64,000 bases of DNA, taken from contig JABJIE010000063.1 of the NCBI GenBank assembly GCA_018661505.1, positions 1 to 64,000 on the forward strand, given 5' to 3'. The position numbers and the translations under genes are program-made. Below are positions 1 through 10,118 of this stretch, piece by piece; the stretch's first letter is position 1, and each line of letters opens with the position of its first letter. The DNA is from Lentimicrobiaceae bacterium (GTDB taxonomy: Bacteria > Bacteroidota > Bacteroidia > Bacteroidales > F082). The notes beneath the pieces are model-generated. The model had not been told where the DNA came from. It was given only the letters and a program-made list of their open reading frames with translations, and did no database searches.

Positions 1-18
1 ATGTGATACTATAATCCT

Positions 19-1230
19 CTATACATTATTAATTATCTCATTGACTGCAAGATATCCGAATAATAATATCGTTAGAATAAATATGATATTTGTTATTAAA
101 CCTGATTTGCTATCCTGAATCCAGTCCTTCTTGTTTGTAATCCATAATAACGTAACTGCTAAAAATGGCATAAAAAGAGCTCCTGTAATGGAATAAGCCA
201 TTATTAACCAAACAGGTTTTTGATAAAACAGAATTATCAATGGAGGAAAGGCTATGAATAACAAGTACCATTTATAATATTTATTGTTTTTTAGGGATTT
301 GAGATACTTTTTCTCGTTACGCCATGTTGTTATAAAATCTGCAAATAAATATGGTACTCCTTGCCATACTCCTAGCATTGAAGTGAAAACTGCACCCCAA
401 AATCCTATCAAAAATATTAACCTGCCTGTTTCACCAGTGGATTTTTCTATTTCATTTGCCAATGCTAAAATAATCTGATTGCTTTTTACAACATCCGGTT
501 TAAGGTTAGCAGAAATGATAACTATACATATACCAAATATAGCAGTTAACGAATATGCAACTGCAAGATCAATTCTTATGCGATTCAATTTTTCAATACC
601 CTTCCACTCCTTCTCTGAAATCCAATAGCCATAGCTTAATAAAGTTACACTTCCTCCTACCCCTCCTATTATCGCCATTATATATGGTCCTGAGCCAGGC
701 ATAAAACTAGGAATGAATAACCCAGTAAAAAATCCATCCATATTTGGGAACAATATTATTATACTAAGAATTACGACTACAAACAACAGGGATATTAGTA
801 TTTTCATGACTAATTCGAAGTACTTGTAGTTACCAAAAAATACAAATAGCGCTGCAATAACGGTATGTATTATTCCCCATTCGTTTACAGTTAATACAGG
901 GAAAATACTATTTGCTGCTAAACCTGTAGCTGCAATTAGTGCTGCTGAAACAATAAATGTCCATAATACCAGATATATTATGAAATACCATGGAAAAACA
1001 GATGGCATCCTCAATATCCATGCCTCTGGTACAGAAATACCAGATTTTAGTTGCCACCTTCCAATACCTTCATTGAGAACATATTTAAAAATTGCACCCA
1101 ATACAACTGCCCATAATATTGTAAAGCCATAAGAACTACCTCCAACAGTTGCGGCAATCATATCACCAGCTCCTACGCCAGTTGCAGCAACTACAATACC
1201 AGGTCCAAGATATTTAAAGATATTTTTCAA
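19..1230 (-). CDS. Nramp-family metal ion transporter with non-canonical binding motifs
   Basis: This 403-residue inner-membrane protein has about eleven hydrophobic segments and begins with the Nramp TM1 signature GPGIVVAA. Canonical Nramp proteins proton-couple uptake of Mn2+ or Fe2+ through a DPGN motif in TM1 and MPH in TM6. Here TM1 reads GVGAGD (residues 18-23) and the TM6 region reads AIIGGVGGSVTLLSYGYW, so both metal-contact motifs are replaced. The fold family is clear but the substrate is not; it could carry another divalent ion or something else. It starts 8 bases after the esterase gene stop and probably shares its transcript. The ORF is complete and ends just inside the window edge. 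Confidence 0.8.
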   Translation of the reverse strand: MKNIFKYLGPGIVVAATGVGAGDMIAATVGGSSYGFTILWAVVLGAIFKYVLNEGIGRWQLKSGISVPEAWILRMPSVFPWYFIIYLVLWTFIVSAALIAATGLAANSIFPVLTVNEWGIIHTVIAALFVFFGNYKYFELVMKILISLLFVVVILSIIILFPNMDGFFTGLFIPSFMPGSGPYIMAIIGGVGGSVTLLSYGYWISEKEWKGIEKLNRIRIDLAVAYSLTAIFGICIVIISANLKPDVVKSNQIILALANEIEKSTGETGRLIFLIGFWGAVFTSMLGVWQGVPYLFADFITTWRNEKKYLKSLKNNKYYKWYLLFIAFPPLIILFYQKPVWLIMAYSITGALFMPFLAVTLLWITNKKDWIQDSKSGLITNIIFILTILLFGYLAVNEIINNV

Positions 1231-1238
1231 ATGTGGAA

Positions 1239-2168
1239 CTAATTGTTAATTCGTAACAAAAACTCAAATGGAATATCTAATCGTTTGCGCCATGAATTCT
1301 CACTATGGTCGTGTCCATCAAACCTAAGTGTAAGCCAATTGTTTTGATCATATCCAGCAGTTTTAATAACAGAATCGATCTTTAACTGGAAAGGTTCATA
1401 CAGAGCATCAAGAGTTTCTGTTCCGTAATCGAAATATAGTTTATGGTTATTAGATCCAGGGAGATTATTTGATAGATATGTAGCAAATGATTCAGGTATT
1501 GGATTATTGTCTGCCGAAAATGTTCCTATCCAGTGAGTTGACAAACATGCCGCTCCTCCAAATACATTAGGGTATTCACAAATAGCATACATTGAAATTA
1601 AACCTCCCATACTTGAGCCACAAACGAAGGTATTATCTAAATCAGGTTTAGTTTGAAAATTTTTGTCCACGTATGGTTTAAGTTCCTCAACTAAAAACTT
1701 TAGATAATTATCAGATTGTATACCATTATAAAAAAGACCTTCTGAACTATTTCTATTTACATTGTTAAGAAGAGAGTCTTGAAATCGTATATCTAGCTGC
1801 TCAAAAGGCTTTTGAGGGAAATAATCACTATGACGTCCTGGGCCTGAATTCCAAATACCAACCACAATACAATTTTGTATTAACCTTTTGTTTTGTAGAT
1901 TAGAAATAACTTCATCAACTCCCCATTCTTGCTTGTTCCACGTTTTGGAAGAGTCATAAAGCATTTGACCATCATGCATATACATCACTGCATATAATGA
2001 ATCAGAAGAATAGTTTGATGGTATCCATATGTCAATATTTCTTGGGCTAACAAATTTAGATGGAAAACTATCTATTCTGATAATTTCGCCATTATTTACC
2101 TTTGAAATATTTGAATTACAGGAATAAAACAAAAGTCCAGTAACTATCAAAAATACTAAACTCCTCAT
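1239..2168 (-). CDS. Alpha/beta-hydrolase esterase lipoprotein (Esterase D/Fes-like)
   Basis: The 309-residue protein begins with a lipoprotein signal peptide ending in FYSC (Cys17), so it is likely anchored in a membrane facing the periplasm or cell surface. The mature part resembles PF00756 esterases (Fes, YieL, and feruloyl or acetyl-xylan esterases). It has the VMYMHDGQMLYD strand and a nucleophile elbow GSSMGG near residue 190. A candidate His lies in FDGHDHSENSW near the C-terminus. The substrate (siderophore ester, acylated sugar or other) cannot be read from the sequence. It is first in a two-gene minus-strand unit with the Nramp-like transporter, which might hint at metal or chelator handling, but that is only inference. 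Confidence 0.8.
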   Translation of the reverse strand: MRSLVFLIVTGLLFYSCNSNISKVNNGEIIRIDSFPSKFVSPRNIDIWIPSNYSSDSLYAVMYMHDGQMLYDSSKTWNKQEWGVDEVISNLQNKRLIQNCIVVGIWNSGPGRHSDYFPQKPFEQLDIRFQDSLLNNVNRNSSEGLFYNGIQSDNYLKFLVEELKPYVDKNFQTKPDLDNTFVCGSSMGGLISMYAICEYPNVFGGAACLSTHWIGTFSADNNPIPESFATYLSNNLPGSNNHKLYFDYGTETLDALYEPFQLKIDSVIKTAGYDQNNWLTLRFDGHDHSENSWRKRLDIPFEFLLRINN

Positions 2169-2184
2169 CTCTAAATTTTTGAAA

Positions 2185-2192
2185 CAAAGATA
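2185..2192 (-). promoter_or_regulatory. Bacteroidota -7 element for the esterase-Nramp unit
   Basis: On the minus strand this reads TATCTTTG, a perfect TAnnTTTG match, 16 bases upstream of the esterase start. I see no clear -33 TTG at the usual distance. Confidence 0.5.
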
Positions 2193-2354
2193 TTAATTAC
2201 AAGACATAAACAGTTCGAATATGCTTATGAGTGTAGATTTATCATTATAGATTACCCTATGGTTACTCAACATCCTAATTGATATTATAACTTAACTAAA
2301 TAAAAACTCAAATATTTTAAGTAAACCCAACTCTTATGAATTTAGATAATAGTT

Positions 2355-2388
2355 TTTGTTAGCTATGCATAAGTATTTGATATTTTTG
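2355..2388 (+). promoter_or_regulatory. Bacteroidota-type promoter for the DksA/TraR-like gene
   Basis: A TTTG (2355-2358) lies 22 bases before TATTTTTG (2381-2388), matching the -33/-7 layout of the Bacteroidota primary sigma factor. The start codon follows 15 bases later, so the leader would be very short. Confidence 0.5.
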
Positions 2389-2403
2389 CTTTTTGATTAG
2401 ATT

Positions 2404-2733
2404 ATGGAAAAATCCGAAAAATTACAAGTAGAAGAGTACCTCCTTAGAGAGAAAGAAAAGCTAAATCAACGTGTTATTGAACTTGTTGAATTAACAAAGC
2501 CCATAGAACCCGATGATGCAATTGGTAGAGTAAGCAGAATGGACGCAATTGTAAATAAAGCTATTAACCAAGAAGCCTTAAAAAAAGTGCGAGATAGGCT
2601 AAATAAGGTGAATATATCCTTAGAGAGAATAAATGATACTGATTTTGGAAGTTGTATTAGATGCAAAAAAGCAATACCAATACAGAGACTTTTGCTGATG
2701 CCAGGATCATTATGTATAGCTTGTGCGATATAA
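2404..2733 (+). CDS. TraR/DksA-family C4 zinc-finger protein
   Basis: The 109-residue protein has a predicted N-terminal coiled-coil of about 80 residues. A C-terminal zinc finger follows, with Cys84-x2-Cys87 and Cys104-x2-Cys107 (CIRC and CIAC). This is the layout of DksA and TraR, which enter the RNA polymerase secondary channel and modulate initiation, often together with ppGpp. It is shorter than E. coli DksA (151 residues) and closer in size to short DksA/TraR-like proteins. An acidic PDD at residues 36-38 lies nearer the N-terminus than the DksA coiled-coil tip, so exact functional equivalence is uncertain. It is transcribed alone, diverging from the esterase unit. Confidence 0.8.
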   Translation: MEKSEKLQVEEYLLREKEKLNQRVIELVELTKPIEPDDAIGRVSRMDAIVNKAINQEALKKVRDRLNKVNISLERINDTDFGSCIRCKKAIPIQRLLLMPGSLCIACAI

Positions 2734-2989
2734 AACTCAAAATCTTTTTAATAAGCACCCATATATTCATCAATAAGTAACTCCCAAGTAACCAGATGTT
2801 AATATAGGGAAGTCCATTGCTTGACACAAATATGTATATAAATTGCTTTTCATGATTAATGGTATAAAAATATTAATTATTAATATTTATCGTTTAATGA
2901 ACATATAGTTTGTTGATAAAAAGGTTGCAACTGTATTTCACCTACACATTGAATAGATACATTTACCAACCATAATACAATTGATCATA

Positions 2990-5900
2990 ATGAAAATAGT
3001 ATCCGTTATCCCATCTATCACTACACTAATGATTTTTATTGTTTCATTGGGCTATTCACAGCAAACAGTTTACAACAATCCATTAAATGTAGAATATAGA
3101 TCCGCAATCGAATTATATAATCAAGAAAATTATGGTTCTGCGATAACTGCCTTTGATTTATTCATGAAAAAAACAACCAATACTAAGGGAGCAATATACG
3201 AGGATGCTGCCTATTATAGTACGGTTTGTGCGGTTAAATTAAAACAAAAGGATGCTGAAAACAGAGTTGAAAAATTCGCATCTGATTTTCCCTCCAGTGC
3301 ATGGATTCCCGAGATAAATTTTGAGCTTGGGAATATTTACTTCAAGGAAAAAAAATATTCAAAAGCTCTAAACACATACAATGGCATATCAGTTTCAAAA
3401 CTAGACTATGAGCAATTAAATGAATATTATTATAAAAAGGGATATTGCCAGATGAAACAAAGCAAGTTTGATTATGCCTTAAAATCATTTGAAAATATTT
3501 TGAATTCAAATAGTAGCTATCAAAAGCCAGCAAGTTACTATTATGCTAATATACAATATCAAAAGGGTAACTACAACGAAGCCTTAATTGGTTTTAAGGC
3601 AATAGCAGGAGATTCGAGATATAAAAAATATGTTCCGTTTTATCTTCTTAATATTTATTATCAAATTGGTGATTATCTAAATGTTATCGAAGAGGGTGAT
3701 AATTACATCTCAAAGGTACCAAGACGACAAAAAGGAAATATGGCAAGGTTAATGGCAAATGCCTATTATAATCTTGGAAAATATGCTAAAGCCTATGAAT
3801 ACTTTGTGATTTATGAAAGTAGTACCAGAAAGAATGATGATCCAACCGAGCAGTATAGAATAGGCTATTGCAAGTACCTAAGAGAAGAATTTAGAAGTGC
3901 TATTGTTAATCTTCAGAATGCAACAAAAGCTGGAGGCGCTATAGAGCAAAGCTCATGGTATTATCTTGGTTTCTGCTATTTATATTCCAATCAACCAAAG
4001 TTTGCTCAAAGCTCTTTTTTAAAGGCGTTCAAAAATAATACTAACATAGATATTGCTGCTGATGCACTCTTTAATTACATGAAAATTACAATACAAATTG
4101 GTACAGATAGTTTCAATGATCCGGTTTTAATTATCGAGAATTATATTGATCAAAATCCTAGCTCACAATATATAGCAAAATCATACGATCTGCTTTCTCA
4201 ATTATATCTAAGTTCTAAAAACTACCCTGCTGCTCTACAGTCAATAGAAAAGGTTAATAATCCAAACCAGAGAGTACAAACTGTTTATCAGCAACTTGCT
4301 TATGCCCAAGGAATTGATAACCTAAAGAAGAGAGCATATTCGGATGCATTGATTTACTTTGAAAAATCATTAAAATTTCCGGTTAATAATAAAATTGAAT
4401 CGGAAGCAATTTTTTGGAGTGGCGATGCATATTATCACCTCAAAAAATATGATAAAGCAAGCATCCAGTTTAATAAGTTTTTGAGATCAAAGGGATCGTC
4501 TGAAACATCATTAGAAGTTTCAGCGGAATACAACATTGCCTATTGCTCTTTCAATTCAAAGCAATATGAGAGAGCCATTATGGATTTTGAAAGATTACTT
4601 CAGAATAATATTACGGACAAGAAGATGATTACAGATGTGTATCTTAGGATGGCAGATTGCTATCTTATAACCAATAACTATAACACTGCCATTGTATGGT
4701 TTAATAAAGTAATTAATAATAGATCAACATCCACTGATTACGCTCTTTACCAGAAGGCATTATGCTTTGGTTCTCAGGGTGATTTTAATAAAAAAATATC
4801 CACATTAACACAACTTATAAATGGCTATAAATCATCCTCATATTACGATGAGGCTCTCTATGACCTTGCATCCACAAACCTTATATTAAATAATCAGCGT
4901 GATGCAATAATATATTTCGATAAGCTTATCAAGGAAAAACCAAAAAGCAGCTACACAAAGAAAGCCCTTGTGAAAATGGGTTCTATATATTACAACAACA
5001 ATCAATATGATCAAGCTGTTAAACCATTGAGAAAAATAATTGACACTTATCCCGCATCTTTAGAAGCAAAGGAAGCATTGATAACTCTTCAAAATGTTTA
5101 CATGGATATGGGTCAGGTAGACACTTATATTAATTATGCAAATAGTCTTGATTTTGTTCAGGTTTCAACTAGTGAACAAGACTCTCTTAACTTCGTAGTT
5201 GGTGAAAATTACTTTGTTTCTAATGATTGTGAAAATTCTGTCGCTGCATTGAGGAATTATGTGGAAGAATATCCATCAGGAGGTTTTGTATTAACAGCCT
5301 ACAACTACCTTACAGAATGTCTTGAAAGAATGAATAATAACACCGATGCCTTGGTTTATCATGAAAAGATAATAGAGTTTCCTGAGAATCAATTTACTAG
5401 TAAATCATTATTGAAATTGGCGAGGACTAGCTATGATGAAGAACGTTATGACAAATCTCTGATCTATTACGACCGTCTTTCTGAACTTACTGATAGTAAA
5501 GTTTTATTAGCCGAAGCCCGTGATGGGGTTATGAAAAGTGCCTGGAAAACGAACAATGCAAAACAAGCAAAGGATGCCGCTCAGCAGTTAATAATTAGCG
5601 ATAAAGCCTCCGATAATCAGATAATCTATGCCCATTATATATTGGGATCAATAGCATTGGAAGAAAATAAATTAGTCGCAGCATTAAATGAATTTGGTAT
5701 TGTATCAAAACTTTCTAGAGAGGAACTTGGTGCAGAATCACAATACAATGTCTCACTAATTGAATATAAAAATAACAATCTTAACTCTGCTGAAGAGGAG
5801 GTATATAAGATACCTGAAAATTATCCAGGATATAATTATTGGATAGCTAAGGGATTCATATTATTGGCAGATATTTATGTTGGTAGGGAAAATTATTTTC

Positions 5901-6031
5901 AAGCTGAACAAACTCTAATTAGTGTTATAGATAATTATAGTGGTGAAGATCTTAAGGAAGTAGCACAGGGTAAGTTAGATAGATTAAAAGTAATGGAGCT
6001 TGAATCTGAGGAAGTAAATGATAACCAGTAA
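2990..6031 (+). CDS. Large exported tetratricopeptide-repeat protein
   Basis: The ORF track opens at a TTG (2981), but ATG at 2990 is the better start because it leaves a normal signal peptide (MKIVSVIPSITT, hydrophobic core, SLGYSQQ). The mature protein of about 990 residues is almost entirely TPR-like helical repeats, with recurrent Tyr-Ala patterns such as YYKKGYC, YYHLKKYDKA and YYNNNQYDQA. Such proteins act as periplasmic or outer-membrane scaffolds. It ends 11 bases before an outer-membrane barrel gene, so the two are probably co-transcribed. This TPR plus barrel pairing suggests a joint cell-envelope role, but the precise function is unknown. Confidence 0.8.
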   Translation: MKIVSVIPSITTLMIFIVSLGYSQQTVYNNPLNVEYRSAIELYNQENYGSAITAFDLFMKKTTNTKGAIYEDAAYYSTVCAVKLKQKDAENRVEKFASDFPSSAWIPEINFELGNIYFKEKKYSKALNTYNGISVSKLDYEQLNEYYYKKGYCQMKQSKFDYALKSFENILNSNSSYQKPASYYYANIQYQKGNYNEALIGFKAIAGDSRYKKYVPFYLLNIYYQIGDYLNVIEEGDNYISKVPRRQKGNMARLMANAYYNLGKYAKAYEYFVIYESSTRKNDDPTEQYRIGYCKYLREEFRSAIVNLQNATKAGGAIEQSSWYYLGFCYLYSNQPKFAQSSFLKAFKNNTNIDIAADALFNYMKITIQIGTDSFNDPVLIIENYIDQNPSSQYIAKSYDLLSQLYLSSKNYPAALQSIEKVNNPNQRVQTVYQQLAYAQGIDNLKKRAYSDALIYFEKSLKFPVNNKIESEAIFWSGDAYYHLKKYDKASIQFNKFLRSKGSSETSLEVSAEYNIAYCSFNSKQYERAIMDFERLLQNNITDKKMITDVYLRMADCYLITNNYNTAIVWFNKVINNRSTSTDYALYQKALCFGSQGDFNKKISTLTQLINGYKSSSYYDEALYDLASTNLILNNQRDAIIYFDKLIKEKPKSSYTKKALVKMGSIYYNNNQYDQAVKPLRKIIDTYPASLEAKEALITLQNVYMDMGQVDTYINYANSLDFVQVSTSEQDSLNFVVGENYFVSNDCENSVAALRNYVEEYPSGGFVLTAYNYLTECLERMNNNTDALVYHEKIIEFPENQFTSKSLLKLARTSYDEERYDKSLIYYDRLSELTDSKVLLAEARDGVMKSAWKTNNAKQAKDAAQQLIISDKASDNQIIYAHYILGSIALEENKLVAALNEFGIVSKLSREELGAESQYNVSLIEYKNNNLNSAEEEVYKIPENYPGYNYWIAKGFILLADIYVGRENYFQAEQTLISVIDNYSGEDLKEVAQGKLDRLKVMELESEEVNDNQ

Positions 6032-6042
6032 ATAAAATTAGC

Positions 6043-7731
6043 ATGAAAATATTTAATTATATAACGTTCTCAGCATTAATATTGTGCTCATTTGTTAATT
6101 TAAATGCTCAGCAAGTTAAAAGCGATAATTCTCACAACGAACAGGTTACCATTATAAGTTCATTTGATCCATCAATAAACCAAGCGTATAAGTTAAACTA
6201 TTCTCCTGATGAGCTATCATTCAATATGGATAAACCCGAATTCAAATATGAGTCATTAAACTTTGACCTTTCAACGCAAATTAATCTTAAACCTATTATT
6301 CCTGTTGTTATAAATGCTGATAAGAGAACAAATAACTTTAATAATAGCATTAGGGCTGGCGTTGGTAGTTTGTTTAGTCCTTATTTCGATTTCAGACATT
6401 CTAGTGGTCAGAGAAATACTCATAGACTAGATATAACTATTTATCAGCTATCTACATTTAAAGATATTAAAAACTATTCTCCAAGTCCAGAGTTAAAAGC
6501 ATATACAGATATTAATTACCGTAAATTTCTTAGGTACCATATCTTAGATTTTGCATTAAAATATGAACTACGCTCAAATAGGTTTTATGGTTTTGATCCT
6601 GATGATTACCAAGGCATAAACATTTCTGAATCAAGGTTGAAGCAATCATACAACCTTGCTAATGCATCAATAAGCCTTAGAAGTAACTATTCTTCAAACA
6701 AGAAACTAAACCACTCAGTAGGAATAACTACTTATTACCTATTCGATAAGTACAATAGCTCCGAAATGTATGGTGGCGTATCCATGGATTTGCATAAAAG
6801 TTTTGATTTAACTGAGATGCTTGACTATCAGCTGTTAGGAGTTGAAGGAGAAGTTAAATACTATGCAAATAAAGATAGTCTGAAATCAACCAACAACTTT
6901 CTGGTTATTGCTACTCCATATTTCAAAAGCAACTATGGTAAAATAAACTTTAAAATTGGTTTGAATTTTAATTTCTTAAGTTCAAATTCATCAGATTTTT
7001 ACTTCTACCCTATTCTAGATGCAAATCTTAGCTTGATTGATGATTACCTTACAGTATATGCTGGAGTGGATGGAAACGTAGATAATAATTCAATATTAAA
7101 ATTGTCCACAGCAAATCCATGGATAGAATCATTAATAAATACCCAGTGGATCAGACGTTTTGATGCATATGGCGGTATCCGAGGAAACTTCTCACAAAAG
7201 GTTAACTATAGTGCAAAAGTATCTTGGAGTAAATTTAAAAATATGGCATTTTTCGTCAACGTTCAAGATGGAATTAACCCTTCCCTGCCATTTAATAAAT
7301 TTTCAGCTGTTTATGATGGGGGATCATTGTTTTCCTTTGACGGTGAAGTAACATACTCAGCAAGTGAAAGATTAAGTATACTAGCTTCCATTAAGTTTTA
7401 TAACTACTCCTTGGATTCTCTTTCTAAACCATTTAATAAACCATCTAATATCGTAAAGTTTGGCATTAGCTATATGATTACATCGAAAATTAACCTTTGG
7501 ACCGAAGTTTATTATTATGGAGAACGTATCGCCATGAACCCAAACATTAATTTTAATACAATAAAGCTTGATCCATTCATTGACCTGAATATTGGAGTCG
7601 ACTATACTCTAGCTGAAAACTTTTCAGTTTTCTTAAATGTTACAAATGTTCTAAATAATAACTATCAAAGATATCTATATTACCCTGTTCAGAGTATACA
7701 GATAATGGGAGGAATTACCTATAGATTTTAA
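6043..7731 (+). CDS. Outer-membrane beta-barrel protein (TonB-receptor-like barrel)
   Basis: The 562-residue product has a signal peptide (cleavage likely after LNAQ) and an N-terminal stretch of about 60 residues. The rest is alternating aromatic/polar beta-strands typical of a barrel. The final strand ends in GGITYRF, with the terminal Phe used by the BAM complex. The C-terminal text VFLNVTNVLNNNYQRY resembles the last strands of TonB-dependent receptors. However, the protein is too short for a full receptor and I see no clear plug domain or TonB box. It is the partner of the upstream TPR protein. Confidence 0.7.
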   Translation: MKIFNYITFSALILCSFVNLNAQQVKSDNSHNEQVTIISSFDPSINQAYKLNYSPDELSFNMDKPEFKYESLNFDLSTQINLKPIIPVVINADKRTNNFNNSIRAGVGSLFSPYFDFRHSSGQRNTHRLDITIYQLSTFKDIKNYSPSPELKAYTDINYRKFLRYHILDFALKYELRSNRFYGFDPDDYQGINISESRLKQSYNLANASISLRSNYSSNKKLNHSVGITTYYLFDKYNSSEMYGGVSMDLHKSFDLTEMLDYQLLGVEGEVKYYANKDSLKSTNNFLVIATPYFKSNYGKINFKIGLNFNFLSSNSSDFYFYPILDANLSLIDDYLTVYAGVDGNVDNNSILKLSTANPWIESLINTQWIRRFDAYGGIRGNFSQKVNYSAKVSWSKFKNMAFFVNVQDGINPSLPFNKFSAVYDGGSLFSFDGEVTYSASERLSILASIKFYNYSLDSLSKPFNKPSNIVKFGISYMITSKINLWTEVYYYGERIAMNPNINFNTIKLDPFIDLNIGVDYTLAENFSVFLNVTNVLNNNYQRYLYYPVQSIQIMGGITYRF

Positions 7732-7895
7732 ATTTGTGAGAATCCATCATTTTAGCTTTCTACAACCCAAATAGATGGCATTTAAGATTTTTAATAATTA
7801 AATATTATAGTCAATTTACACAACCTTTATACACTACTGATTTATAAACCTTTACAATGTTAATAAATTAGTATTTATACTTAAAATATTCTTAG

Positions 7896-7922
7896 TTGCC
7901 TCACATAATATTCTTACCTTTG
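7896..7922 (+). promoter_or_regulatory. Bacteroidota-type promoter for gyrB
   Basis: TTG (7896-7898) and TACCTTTG (7915-7922) are spaced 16 bases apart, about 40 bases upstream of the gyrB ATG. Confidence 0.5.
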
Positions 7923-7959
7923 CAACTATCTAAAATAGTAGAAAACAATTGACTTTTAG

Positions 7960-9927
<1,968 letters not shown>

Positions 9928-9984
9928 TATCATATAGCACTAATCTTCTGAGGATAACATAAATAAACACAAGTTACGTTGCAG

Positions 9985-10021
9985 AAACACATGGTGTTTT
10001 TATACTTTCAACGAGTATAAA
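9985..10021. terminator. Possible bidirectional terminator between gyrB and the E1 gene
   Basis: Two adjacent inverted repeats lie in the gap between these convergent genes. AAACAC-ATG-GTGTTT (9985-9999) is followed by T residues, and TTTATACT-N7-AGTATAAA spans 9999-10021. The stems are AT-rich and weak, so the call is tentative. Confidence 0.3.
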
Positions 10022-10118
10022 CCGTCAAATATCCCATAATATAATTGGTGTGGGAACTTATGATTTCTCAATAGTGGATTATATTGAGTGGAAGTAGAAT
10101 TCAGACCTCAAAGCTTAT

